A DNA stretch of 35,178 bases from Chloroflexota bacterium. Its GTDB lineage: Bacteria; Chloroflexota; Anaerolineae; J102. The stretch covers positions 1 to 35,178 of the forward strand of contig JAAENG010000540.1 of assembly GCA_024224665.1 (NCBI GenBank), read 5' to 3'. The notes under the pieces were generated by a model. It searched no databases. It saw nothing but the letters and a program-made list of their open reading frames with translations, and was not told where the DNA came from. Position numbers and translations under genes: made by a program. Below are positions 7,590 to 15,729 of this stretch, piece by piece (the stretch's first letter is position 1; every line of letters starts with the position of its first letter).

Positions 7590-7808
7590 GGCGCCATTGT
7601 CGTGATGGACCTTGTTGTTGGCAAGATCGCGCCGGCTGTGAGGTCAATTCGGTTCGATTTCTGGCGTCAGATCGCTGCGGGTGAGGTTTTTACAGGGTAC
7701 GGGCGCCGCGACGCCGCGCCGGCAAGAAGTAACGCAGCACAGAGACTACGTTTCGACAAAATACCGGTTTGTAGTAAGCGCTTTAGCACTGCATTTAGAT
7801 GCCAACAG

Positions 7809-8183
7809 CTAGAAAAAGCCCAATTCATCCTTCGCTTCTTCACTCATCATATCTGGATTCCAGAACGGCGCCCAGACCAGATTCACATTCACATCCTTGA
7901 TCTCAGGATACTGCTGGGTAATCGCTCGGTGGACATCGCCGAGGATCTGAGGTCCCATGGGACAGCCCGGACTGGTCAGGGTCATATCGACATCCACTGT
8001 GCGGTCCTGGTTGAGCTTGACTTCATAAACTAAACCCAAATTGACGATGTCGAGCATCAATTCTGGATCTTTGACTGCTTTTAACGTTTCACGGATATCT
8101 TCAGAGCTGGGGCCACTACTAGCGGCCGGGATCTCCTGGATACCGGGGATTGATTCCGGGCTTTCATTTTGTTTCTCAGACAT
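7809..8183 (-). CDS. sufT: SufT-like MIP18/DUF59 family iron-sulfur assembly protein
   Basis: This 124-residue protein has a disordered Glu/Pro/Ser-rich N-terminus of about 28 residues and one DUF59 (MIP18/PaaD-like) domain. Visible motifs are LKAVKDPELMLDIVNLGLVYEV and TLTSPGCPMGP, with the family cysteine at C74, then VNLVWAPFWNPDMMSEEAKDELG. Proteins of this family help mature Fe-S proteins and are often encoded at the end of suf operons, as here. The ATG at 8183 is preferred because GGAG lies suitably upstream; an in-frame ATG at 8198 is possible. It is separated from sufU by a toxin-antitoxin pair. Confidence 0.85.
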   Translation of the reverse strand: MSEKQNESPESIPGIQEIPAASSGPSSEDIRETLKAVKDPELMLDIVNLGLVYEVKLNQDRTVDVDMTLTSPGCPMGPQILGDVHRAITQQYPEIKDVNVNLVWAPFWNPDMMSEEAKDELGFF

Positions 8184-8306
8184 GGGTATTAACTCCATCT
8201 TAAGGTGAAGCCACAATCTAGACCACCTTGCGAGCGCTGGCGGGTTCTTCTTTAAGTGATGCTATTTTGATGAGACCAAGCATGAATTAAGCTCAATAAC
8301 GGGTGG

Positions 8307-8510
8307 TTAACCGTTAAGGCCATACTCTTCTTTCAGTACTTCGAGGCCGACGGTCGGCTCCTCTTTTTCTGCGCGCTTTGCCGCTCGCAACATTTGGAGG
8401 TCATCGTGGTCAGCTAGCGTTTCCTGGATTTGCAAAAATTCGTCATAGGTGAACACTACAAATGCCTTTTTGCCATCTTGAATTAAGATTTGAGGGTTCA
8501 AATCTAACAC
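8307..8510 (-). CDS. Antitoxin of a RelE/ParE-type TA pair (Phd/RelB-like)
   Basis: This 67-residue acidic protein has an N-terminal segment (NPQILIQDGKKAFVVFTYDEFLQIQETLADHDD) resembling Phd/YefM-type antitoxins that keep only a short DNA-binding region. Its charged C-terminal half (AAKRAEKEEPTVGLEVLKEEYG) would wrap the toxin. The start is a GTG with a strong AGGAGG seven bases upstream, giving the antitoxin better translation signals than the toxin. It follows the toxin gene by 12 bases. Function is inferred from the pairing. Confidence 0.75.
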   Translation of the reverse strand: MLDLNPQILIQDGKKAFVVFTYDEFLQIQETLADHDDLQMLRAAKRAEKEEPTVGLEVLKEEYGLNG

Positions 8511-8522
8511 TTTTGGTCCTCC

Positions 8523-8771
8523 TTATCGATAGGCATCTCTGCGATGCCGTACTCGATAAATAACAATAGATTCATCATCGATTTCAAATAGAACACGATA
8601 ATCGCCAACGCGAAGACGATATTCAGGTGTAAAATCTGTTAACCGCTTGATATCACCTTGTAGGTCATGAGACATGAGTTCAACTTTAATCAGGATTCGT
8701 CTCACCTGTTGGCGATCGATACTTCTGATATCTTTCACCGCCCCAGGTTTGAATTCGATGGAGTAATCCAT
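8523..8771 (-). CDS. RelE/ParE-superfamily toxin
   Basis: This 82-residue basic protein has the compact RelE fold signature: YSIEFKPGAVKDIRSIDRQQVRRIL, then DIKRLTDFTPEYRLRVGDYRVLFEIDDESIVIYRVRHRRDAYR. The conserved YRLRVGDYRV strand and C-terminal RHRRDAY are standard for RelE-type ribosome-dependent mRNA interferases, although gyrase-targeting ParE members look similar. The toxin precedes its antitoxin, opposite to classic relBE and like higBA. No clear Shine-Dalgarno sequence is seen. It starts 32 bases after sufU, inside the suf operon and on the same strand. Confidence 0.85.
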   Translation of the reverse strand: MDYSIEFKPGAVKDIRSIDRQQVRRILIKVELMSHDLQGDIKRLTDFTPEYRLRVGDYRVLFEIDDESIVIYRVRHRRDAYR

Positions 8772-8803
8772 GACGTTGAAGGGACGAAGGCGAAGTTTTT
8801 AGC

Positions 8804-9184
8804 CTACTCCGGCCAATCCTCTAGACCCCAAGCACCTGCTTTGAGTACCTTGAGCGAAAGCAGGGCGCATTTCAAACGTACCGGGCCGATAGGAATGCCC
8901 AACATCTCCATAATATCATCTTTATCCATGGCCTTGACCTCATCCATGGTTTTGCCCATGATCTCCTCGGTGAGCATCGAGGCCGAGGCCTGGCTGATGG
9001 CACAGCCTTTACCGTCGAAGGCCACATCCACAATACGGTCGCCATCCAGCTTCAACTCCATGGTGATTTCATCACCACAGAAGGGATTGACATCGTGGTA
9101 GTGAATATCAGGTTCTTCGATATGCCCTTTGTTTCGAGGGGAACGATAGTGATCGATTATGTTTTCGCGGTAAAGATCGTCCAT
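8804..9184 (-). CDS. sufU: SufU-type iron-sulfur/sulfur-transfer scaffold
   Basis: This 126-residue protein belongs to the IscU/NifU N-terminal family. The three metal-ligand cysteines are C36 (NPFCGDE), C61 (GKGCAIS) and C106 (RLKCALLSLK), and the aspartate D38 follows the first. In SUF systems with adjacent SufS, SufU accepts persulfide sulfur from the desulfurase as a zinc-dependent sulfurtransferase. It ends with a short WGLEDWPE tail. It lies 68 bases downstream of sufS on the minus strand. No strong ribosome binding site is evident at the ATG. Confidence 0.95.
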   Translation of the reverse strand: MDDLYRENIIDHYRSPRNKGHIEEPDIHYHDVNPFCGDEITMELKLDGDRIVDVAFDGKGCAISQASASMLTEEIMGKTMDEVKAMDKDDIMEMLGIPIGPVRLKCALLSLKVLKAGAWGLEDWPE

Positions 9185-9252
9185 AAGGGGTTAAGTCGTT
9201 GGATCCTTCTCTCTTGTCGGTAGAAATTGAAGAAAAATACTTGTGGCTTAGG

Positions 9253-10512
9253 TTAAAATTCAAACAGGGCTTTAGCTTTGCTTAGGGCAGGAACAAGTCT
9301 ATCAACCTCTTCCTTCGTGTTATAAATGTAAAAGCTGGCCCGGCTGGTGGCTGAAATACAGTAGTGGTCATGAATCGGTTGGGCGCAGTGATGCCCGGCA
9401 CGTACGGCGATGCCTTCCATATCAAGTATCGCTGCTACATCGTGCGGGTGGACATCGCCCAGCACGAAGGAGAGGATCCCCCCACGCCGGTCGGGTCCGG
9501 GTCCCAGCACCCGCAGTCCCTCGACCTCGTGCAGTCGATTCCAAGCATAATCGGTGATCTCATGCTCATAACTCGATACCCAATCCATACCGATATCCTC
9601 CAGGTAGTCAACAGCTGCACCAAAACCAATGGCTTCGGCAATGGCGGGCGTGCCGGCCTCGAACTTGTAGGGCAAATCGTTCCAGCGGCTACCCTCCATT
9701 TTTACCTCACGGATCATATCGCCACCACCCATAAAGGGGGGCATGGCTTGCAACAGCGATCGCTTGCCGTAGAGGGCGCCGATACCGGTCGGGCCTAACA
9801 TTTTGTGGGCCGAGAACGCCAGAAAATCGATATCGAGATCCTGAACGTCGGTGGCGAGATGGGGCACGCTCTGTGCGCCATCGACCACGGTGATAGCACC
9901 CACCGCATGTGCTCTCTCTACCAATTGCTTTACGGGGTTGATCGTGCCCAATACATTGGACATGGCGGTAAAGGCGAAGAGCTTGGTACGCTCGCTCAGC
10001 AGCGTATCCAGCGCCTCGTCATCTAATTCGCCTTTGGGGGTGATCGGCACAAATTGCAACGTCGCCCCCGTTTGCTCGCAGATGATCTGCCAGGGCACGA
10101 TATTCGAGTGATGCTCCATCTCTGTGATCAGCACCTCATCGCCCGGGCCAAGGTTAGCTCTGCCCCAGCTATACGCCACCAGATTGAGACTCTCGGTGGC
10201 ATTACGTGTGAAGATCAGCTCTTTGGGGCTGGCTGCATTGATGAAGCGAGAGATGCGCAAGCGCGCGTTTTCATAAGCTGCCGTCGCTTCTTCACTGAGG
10301 GTATGAACGCCCCGGTGCACATTGGCGTGCGTCTGACGATAGTATTTATCCATCGCCTCAATGACTCGCAGCGGTTTTTGGGAACTGGCGGTGCTGTCCA
10401 GATAAGCCAGAGGATGGCCATGGATTTCGATATCTAGGATGGGGAAATCAGCGCGAATGTCGCTAACGGTGGGCATCGATAGAGTCGTTTCGGGTAAGGT
10501 AATTGCGCTCAT
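9253..10512 (-). CDS. sufS: Cysteine desulfurase SufS (group II)
   Basis: This 419-residue PLP enzyme removes sulfur from cysteine for the SUF pathway. K237 in FSAHKMLGPTGIGALYG is the PLP lysine and C376 in RAGHHCAQP is the persulfide cysteine. Other motifs are LDSTASSQKP, NVHRGVHTLSEEAT, TRNATESLNLVA and EMEHHSNIVPW. The ATG at 10512 is chosen; a longer frame would begin at 10554 inside a perfect hairpin, and an ATG at 10476 (MPTVSDIRADFP) matches where many SufS proteins begin and is an alternative. It follows sufD after a 143-base gap holding a hairpin and a 7-bp array. Confidence 0.96.
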   Translation of the reverse strand: MSAITLPETTLSMPTVSDIRADFPILDIEIHGHPLAYLDSTASSQKPLRVIEAMDKYYRQTHANVHRGVHTLSEEATAAYENARLRISRFINAASPKELIFTRNATESLNLVAYSWGRANLGPGDEVLITEMEHHSNIVPWQIICEQTGATLQFVPITPKGELDDEALDTLLSERTKLFAFTAMSNVLGTINPVKQLVERAHAVGAITVVDGAQSVPHLATDVQDLDIDFLAFSAHKMLGPTGIGALYGKRSLLQAMPPFMGGGDMIREVKMEGSRWNDLPYKFEAGTPAIAEAIGFGAAVDYLEDIGMDWVSSYEHEITDYAWNRLHEVEGLRVLGPGPDRRGGILSFVLGDVHPHDVAAILDMEGIAVRAGHHCAQPIHDHYCISATSRASFYIYNTKEEVDRLVPALSKAKALFEF

Positions 10513-10537
10513 GGTATCATAGTTCCCAGATGAACAA

Positions 10538-10570
10538 GAAAGCCCGGATGCCATGTGACGCCGGGCTTTC
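10538..10570 (-). terminator. Perfect 10-bp hairpin between sufD and sufS
   Basis: GAAAGCCCGG (10538-10547) pairs exactly with CCGGGCTTTC (10561-10570) around a 13-base loop. On the minus strand the stem is followed by TTGTTC, a poor T-tract, so it may be an attenuating or partly active terminator, or an mRNA-stabilising structure, separating sufRCBD from sufSU-T. Confidence 0.5.
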
Positions 10571-10590
10571 GTAACTGTCGTAAAATCAAA

Positions 10591-10618
10591 GACTGATGAT
10601 TGAAGATTGATGATTGAT
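10591..10618. repeat. 7-bp-period array between sufD and sufS
   Basis: GACTGAT, GATTGAA, GATTGAT and GATTGAT follow in register. The unit is the reverse complement of the ATCTTCA-type units at 2077-2097. Confidence 0.8.
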
Positions 10619-10655
10619 GTGAGCCTATTTTGAATCTTAAATCCTTAATCTCCGT

Positions 10656-11975
10656 TCATTCCAGCCCAACTCGTCTGGCGATCTCAGCTACCAGTTTTTC
10701 ACGGACACCGGAAACTGGTACTCGGTTGAGCACTTCTTCGAAAAAGCCTGAAACGATCATCCGTTTAGCCGTTCTGCGGCCGAGACCACGGGCCATAAGA
10801 TAGAACAAATACTCATCCTGGACTTTGGCGCTGGTAGCCCCATGCGTGCATCGGACATCGTCGGCTTCTATCTCCAGACCGGGGATAGAGTCTGCTCGAG
10901 CTCCCGAACTGAGAATGAGGTTATCGTTTTTTTGATAGGCGTCCGTTTTTTGAGCATCGGGCCAGACCCTGATGATGCCTTGATAAACGGAGCGGGTCCT
11001 ATCATCCAGCGCGCCCTTGAAGAGGAGATCACTGGTAGCACGTTCCCGTTTGTGATTCTGGTTGGTGTGATGATCGATATGCTGGCGGCCTTGCGGGAAA
11101 TAGAGCCCAAGTAATTCGCCATGACTGCCTGGCCCTTCCATGTTGAGATCGATCCAGACTTTGCTCAGACTGCTGCCCCAGGATGCCTGCAAGTGGCGAT
11201 AGAGTGCGTCCCTCTGGGCCGAGGAGCGCACGGTAGCGAAATTCCAGGCACTGGGATCCAGATTTTGCAGGCGCAGGTAATGCAGCCGGGCCGCGGCTTG
11301 CGGGTAGACTTCGGCGACGCTGTCGCTCATGCCGTTGGCTGCGCCCACATAGTCCTCGACAACAGTCAGTTCGCTGTTTTCATCGCCGATGAGTAGGCTG
11401 TGGTGAAATGCCACCGTTCCCTCGCTCAAGCTGATGATGACTTGAAGGGGTTTTTCGACAGTCAGGTTCTTGGGGACGTAGAGGAAGGTGCCATTCTGCC
11501 ACAAGGCATAGTGGAGGGCAGCGAATTTGTTTTCGCCGGCCGGTACCAATCCGCCAAGATGCGCCCGCACTAACTCGGCCTGTGTTGTCAAAGATGACCG
11601 CAAATCGCTGAACACCACGCCCTTTGCCGCCAGTTCGGCATCGAGTTCAGCATAGATCAGGCTGCCATCCAGGAAAATCAGAGCGCCGGCACTATCGATT
11701 TTATCGAGTGTGGCGACCAAGTCGTCGGGTAATTCCGCGCGCGAGCCATACTGATGGGTGGGTTCAGTTACCAATGAGAAGCTATCCACATCGAATCCGC
11801 TGAGACGGGTTCGGCGCCAGGTTTCTTCTTTGCCGCTAGGCCACGGCATTGATTCATAGGTGCGCCAGGCATTTTGGCGGGCCTGACGTAGCCATTCGGG
11901 TTCATTGTAACGGTCGCTGGTCGCCTGAGCGGCAGCGGCCGATAAACTATCTACTGTTAGTTCTTTAACGGTCAC
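10656..11975 (-). CDS. sufD: SufD subunit of the SufBCD scaffold complex
   Basis: This 439-residue protein matches SufD, which forms a beta-helical heterodimer with SufB on which Fe-S clusters are built with help from the SufC ATPase. Family segments include GSRAELPDDLV, LHYALWQNGTFLYVPKN, LLIGDENSELTVVEDYVG, GSHGELLGLYF and DDVRCTHGATSAKV, where H378 corresponds to the histidine implicated in iron handling in SufD. The start is GTG with AGGAG eight bases upstream, inside the 10-base gap after sufB, so the two are tightly coupled. Confidence 0.95.
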   Translation of the reverse strand: MTVKELTVDSLSAAAAQATSDRYNEPEWLRQARQNAWRTYESMPWPSGKEETWRRTRLSGFDVDSFSLVTEPTHQYGSRAELPDDLVATLDKIDSAGALIFLDGSLIYAELDAELAAKGVVFSDLRSSLTTQAELVRAHLGGLVPAGENKFAALHYALWQNGTFLYVPKNLTVEKPLQVIISLSEGTVAFHHSLLIGDENSELTVVEDYVGAANGMSDSVAEVYPQAAARLHYLRLQNLDPSAWNFATVRSSAQRDALYRHLQASWGSSLSKVWIDLNMEGPGSHGELLGLYFPQGRQHIDHHTNQNHKRERATSDLLFKGALDDRTRSVYQGIIRVWPDAQKTDAYQKNDNLILSSGARADSIPGLEIEADDVRCTHGATSAKVQDEYLFYLMARGLGRRTAKRMIVSGFFEEVLNRVPVSGVREKLVAEIARRVGLE

Positions 11976-11985
11976 GTTCGTTCTC

Positions 11986-13401
11986 CTACCCTATGCTTCC
12001 TTCCATCTGAAGCTGGATCAAGCGATTCAATTCAACTGCATATTCCATCGGTAACTCTTTGACCAGTGGCTCGATAAAGCCACCGACGATCATGCTGGCG
12101 GCCTCATCTTCGCTGATTCCTCGGCTTTTCAGGTAGAAGAGCTGTTCTTCGCCGATTTTGCTAACCGATGCTTCGTGTCCAACTTCGACATCATCTTCGG
12201 CGATCTCGATGTAGGGGTAGGTATCAGAGCGTGATTCAGGATCGAGCAACAGAGCGTCACAGACGACCTGTGATTTGGAGTTGGTCGCACCTCTGCCGAC
12301 CTTGAGCAGGCCACGGTAAGAGGAGCGCCCACCATTTTTACTGATCGACTTGGAGATGATCTTGGATGAGGTGTTGGGCGCCGCGTGCACGACTTTGCCC
12401 CCGGCATCCATGTGCTGGCCCTTGCCCGCGAAGGCAACGGAGAGGATCTCGGCATGAGCGCCCGCGCCGAGCATAAAGACGGCGGGATACTTCATGGTGA
12501 TTTTCGAGCCAAGATTGCTGTCTACCCATTCCATGGTCGCACCTTCGTAAGCCAGCGCCCGCTGTGTGACCAGGTTATAGACATTGTTGGACCAGTTCTG
12601 AATGGTCGTGTAACGGCAGCGAGCATTTTTCTTGACGACAATCTCGATTACGCCGCTATGTAAGCTGTCCCGGGCGTAGGTGGGGGCGGTGCAGCCCTCG
12701 ATGTAGTGGAGACCGGCGCCTTCATCCACAATGATTATGGTGCGTTCGAACTGGCCGAGTGCTTCGGCGTTGATGCGGAAATAGGCCTGCAAGGGAATAT
12801 CCAGCACGACGCCGGGGGGCACGTAGATGAAGGACCCACCTGACCAAACGGCGCTATTAAGCGCTGCATATTTATTGTCTGTGGGAGGGATGATGGTGCC
12901 GAAGTACTCTTTGAACAGTTCCTCGTGGTGCTTCAAGCCATCTTCGATGCTTACGAAGATCACCCCAAGCTTCTCCCATTCCTCTTTCAAGGAGTGGTAG
13001 ACCATCTCCGATTCGTACTGGGCGCCGACGCCGGCCAGGAACTTACGCTCCGCTTCGGGGATGCCAAGTTTTTCAAATGTGTTCTTGATATCGTCGGGTA
13101 CGTCATCCCAGGTTTCGCCCGAATCTTGTGTGGGCTTGATGTAGTAATAGATGTCGTCATAATCAATGCCACTGAGATCCGCACCCCAGGTAGGGACAGG
13201 TTTGGACAGGTAGATGTCCAACGATTTGTGGCGGAATTCTCGCATCCAGTCCGGTTCACCTTTCATATCCGAGATCTGGTCGACGATATCGTGATCGAGC
13301 CCTTTGCGGGCTTTGAATGTATAGTCTTCGGGCTGACTCCACCCAAATTCATAATCGTCTTTAACGCCTTGTAGGGCCTGGCGATCAAGTTCAGTTGCCA
13401 T
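11986..13401 (-). CDS. sufB: SufB subunit of the SufBCD scaffold complex
   Basis: This 471-residue protein is the Fe-S assembly scaffold SufB. The N-terminal region has [16 protein letters not shown] and [21 protein letters not shown]. The core carries [52 protein letters not shown] and the C-terminal [20 protein letters not shown], with C381 in the position of the conserved SufB cysteine, then [18 protein letters not shown]. It is transcribed between sufC and sufD, with 89 bases after sufC and 10 before sufD. The ATG at 13401 has an AGAGG-like site upstream. Confidence 0.97.
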   Translation of the reverse strand: MATELDRQALQGVKDDYEFGWSQPEDYTFKARKGLDHDIVDQISDMKGEPDWMREFRHKSLDIYLSKPVPTWGADLSGIDYDDIYYYIKPTQDSGETWDDVPDDIKNTFEKLGIPEAERKFLAGVGAQYESEMVYHSLKEEWEKLGVIFVSIEDGLKHHEELFKEYFGTIIPPTDNKYAALNSAVWSGGSFIYVPPGVVLDIPLQAYFRINAEALGQFERTIIIVDEGAGLHYIEGCTAPTYARDSLHSGVIEIVVKKNARCRYTTIQNWSNNVYNLVTQRALAYEGATMEWVDSNLGSKITMKYPAVFMLGAGAHAEILSVAFAGKGQHMDAGGKVVHAAPNTSSKIISKSISKNGGRSSYRGLLKVGRGATNSKSQVVCDALLLDPESRSDTYPYIEIAEDDVEVGHEASVSKIGEEQLFYLKSRGISEDEAASMIVGGFIEPLVKELPMEYAVELNRLIQLQMEGSIG

Positions 13402-13490
13402 AAGTTTGCCTCTTTATCGAGTGTTGTTTCAGGAGTAAAGTTGAAAGAGTTAGACACTTGAGGACTGGTAGTCCTCTGTACTCAACTCCC

Positions 13491-14312
13491 TTATGCAACC
13501 ACCTTCTCCGCCACTTCTTCTTCGACCCAGCTGTACCCCTTTTCTTCTAGCATGTGGGCAACTTCAGGGCCGCCGGTGAGTACAACTCGACCATTATAAA
13601 AAACGCTGACCTTGTCCGGTTTCACATAGTTCAGAATGCGCTGATAATGCGTGATCAACAGGGCGCCCATGCCGTCGGCAACCAGCTTGTTGATGCCATC
13701 CGATACGATGCGCAGGGCGTCGATATCCAAGCCGGAGTCACTCTCATCCAGAATGGTGATCTTGGGTTCGAGCATGGCCATCTGTAAAACTTCACCACGC
13801 TTTTTTTCGCCACCACTGAATCCATCGTTCAGGTAACGGCGGGCGAAGGATCTATCGACATTGAACCTGTCCATCTTGGTAAGCAATTCAGTGCGGAACT
13901 CGCGCATCGGCATCAATTCAGAGCCGATTACCTTGCTTTGCCCATCCTGCGCTGCTGCCTCTCTGGCACGATCTTTGTACCCACGCACGTTGCTAACGGC
14001 CGCGCGTAGGAAATTGGCGAAACTGACGCCGGGGATGGCGACAGGATATTGGAAAGCGAGGAAAATACCCAACTTGGCGCGCTCATCTGGATCGAGCTCT
14101 AACATGCTCTCGCCATTGAACAGGATGTCTCCACCTGTCACCTGGTAGTGGGGATGTCCGGCGACAGCGTAGGCCATGGTGCTCTTACCGGAGCCATTTG
14201 GCCCCATGAGAGCGTGGACTTCGCCCTGACGTAAGATGAGCGAAACGCCCTTCAAGATTTCGGTGTCTTCAACGCGGACGTGAAGGTCTCTAACTTCTAG
14301 AACTGCGGTCAT
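13491..14312 (-). CDS. sufC: SufC ATPase of the SufBCD complex
   Basis: This 273-residue cytosolic ABC-type ATPase powers conformational change of SufBCD. The Walker A motif GPNGSGKST is at residues 37-45, the signature region is DGFSGGEKKRGEVLQMAML, and Walker B is TILDESDSGLDIDAL followed by the switch histidine in LLITHYQRIL. It is longer than the usual ~250 residues, with extra length in the helical region (AREAAAQDGQSKVIG) and a C-terminal EEEVAEKVVA tail. It directly follows sufR, 96 bases downstream. GAGGAG lies about 15 bases before the ATG. Confidence 0.97.
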   Translation of the reverse strand: MTAVLEVRDLHVRVEDTEILKGVSLILRQGEVHALMGPNGSGKSTMAYAVAGHPHYQVTGGDILFNGESMLELDPDERAKLGIFLAFQYPVAIPGVSFANFLRAAVSNVRGYKDRAREAAAQDGQSKVIGSELMPMREFRTELLTKMDRFNVDRSFARRYLNDGFSGGEKKRGEVLQMAMLEPKITILDESDSGLDIDALRIVSDGINKLVADGMGALLITHYQRILNYVKPDKVSVFYNGRVVLTGGPEVAHMLEEKGYSWVEEEVAEKVVA

Positions 14313-14408
14313 AATAAGATTTTGGGCTCCTCTGATTAAGGAAATTGGTTTCTGGTTTTTTGCTACATTCAGGTCGATAAAGATCGGCGCCTGCCCTTGT
14401 TGCAGACA

Positions 14409-15074
14409 CTAACTGATCTCCAGTATTCTAATCTCTTCTTTGGGACGCACTGTAAAGGCACAGTTGTTGCTGCCGTCCATCATACAATCTGTGAGTTTGA
14501 CATCTGCATTGAGAACCTGCGACATCATATCTTGTTCCATCTCACAGATCTCGCGATGGTTAGCAGCGATCTCGTGGTATGGGCAACTATACTCGTTAAG
14601 GATGATAAGATCGGCTTGTTGTGAGACATCTGACATAATGCCTTTTTCATCCAGCACCTGCGAAAAAGAGCGGACGCGCTCACGCAAAGCCTGACCTTTG
14701 ATCTGGTGCTGGTATTGCTTGGCCATGCGTTGGCCTACACGATCTAACAATCGCCCCACAACCGCTGGACCCTGATCCGCCAGGAGTTCGTTATAGAGGT
14801 TAAGAGCCAGGTCCTCGCAGTAACAAGCAAACAGATTGCGAGCATCCTCGCTAAGCTCATAAAGATGGCTCGGGCGACCGGGGCCGCTTCGTTCAGATGT
14901 CGTCGAGCGAATATATCCATCCGCTAATAGATAGCTAAGCTGCTGGCGCACGGCCGTATCACTGACGCCCAGTTCGTTTCGCAGATCTTTGATGCTGAGA
15001 GCGCCATGCCTCTGCATAAGTTTTATGATCTGCCCACGCGGCGAATCATCGAGTCGTAATAAGGTGGAAGCCAT
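14409..15074 (-). CDS. sufR: SufR-like Fe-S-sensing transcriptional repressor
   Basis: This 221-residue DeoR/ArsR-like regulator has an N-terminal winged helix (GALSIKDLRNELGVSDTAVRQQLSYLLADGYI, then SGPGRPSHLYELS) and a C-terminal sensing domain. Four cysteines, C164, C177, C197 and C205, in YSCPYHE, REICEME, LTDCMMD and NNCAFTV are the likely cluster ligands. Known SufR proteins bind a 4Fe-4S cluster and repress the suf operon when cluster supply is sufficient. Here it is the first gene of its own target operon, which implies autoregulation. A promoter and a palindromic site lie just upstream. Confidence 0.9.
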   Translation of the reverse strand: MASTLLRLDDSPRGQIIKLMQRHGALSIKDLRNELGVSDTAVRQQLSYLLADGYIRSTTSERSGPGRPSHLYELSEDARNLFACYCEDLALNLYNELLADQGPAVVGRLLDRVGQRMAKQYQHQIKGQALRERVRSFSQVLDEKGIMSDVSQQADLIILNEYSCPYHEIAANHREICEMEQDMMSQVLNADVKLTDCMMDGSNNCAFTVRPKEEIRILEIS

Positions 15075-15121
15075 AGGAAAATGGTAGAATCACAGTGAGT
15101 GTGGAGGTCTGACCGGGATGC

Positions 15122-15150
15122 ATTTTAGCAGGCCTGTTCGATTCTGTCAA
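15122..15150 (-). promoter_or_regulatory. Sigma70-type promoter of the suf operon
   Basis: On the minus strand TTGACA (15145-15150) and TAAAAT (15122-15127) are separated by exactly 17 bases, an almost consensus promoter. Transcription would start near 15114, about 40 bases before the sufR start codon. Confidence 0.85.
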
Positions 15151-15154
15151 ATTA

Positions 15155-15170
15155 CACTATAAAAATAGTG
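15155..15170. promoter_or_regulatory. Candidate SufR operator
   Basis: CACTAT-AAAA-ATAGTG is a perfect 6-bp inverted repeat with a 4-base spacer, lying 4 bases upstream of the suf -35 box. Its symmetry and position suit a dimeric winged-helix regulator such as SufR (inference); it differs from the published cyanobacterial CAAC-N6-GTTG type site. Confidence 0.5.
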
Positions 15171-15729
15171 AAAAATGTGAGAAGGGGCTGTGAGCCTGAT
15201 TCCGTTCGGGTTCTTCAGCTATTATGAACGCGCGATTTACGGGAATTTAACATTGTCATAATCAGATTTTTACGGCGGGCGCATAACATTCCGATCAAAG
15301 ATTGAAGATTCAGTAGCTCCGATTTTATGCGGTAAACCAGGAAACCTGGCAGATTGCACCTCCATGTTCGCTCTGAGGCCGCGTCCCGGTTTACAGGTCC
15401 ACAGGTCTACACGAGACCAAAGCCGAGCAGGTTCGGTCTGGACAATCAATGCACACGACGCACATTTTGCGGAGTAACCCTCTACCTACCCAGCGTAGTT
15501 CCGGCTCAAACCGCCAAGCGAGCGTTTGCTGGTAGTTAGCAAGTAATGACTTGGCTCGACAGGGGGATTATGGTATATATAGAGATAGCTTATCGAGATC
15601 ATCAAGGATATGATCCAAAGAGCAGTTTCAATGATCGTCTCGGTGCGCGGTGCGTGTTTTATGTGGTAAGACTCGAACGAAATACGCAACACGCAATATG
15701 ACTCTGCTGTCTCATCGATAGGATGTACC
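15171..15729. other. Divergent intergenic region between suf and ppk
   Basis: No gene is recognised. TTTACAGGTCCACAGGTCTAC (about 15390-15410) is a short tandem-like repeat sharing words with the array at 19504-19600. A possible ppk promoter, TTGGCT (15551-15556) and TATATA (15574-15579) with 17-base spacing, faces right. Confidence 0.5.

Noticed and set aside
10513-10554. Longer SufS start at 10554
   Set aside because: It would lie within a perfect hairpin and add residues not seen in the family.
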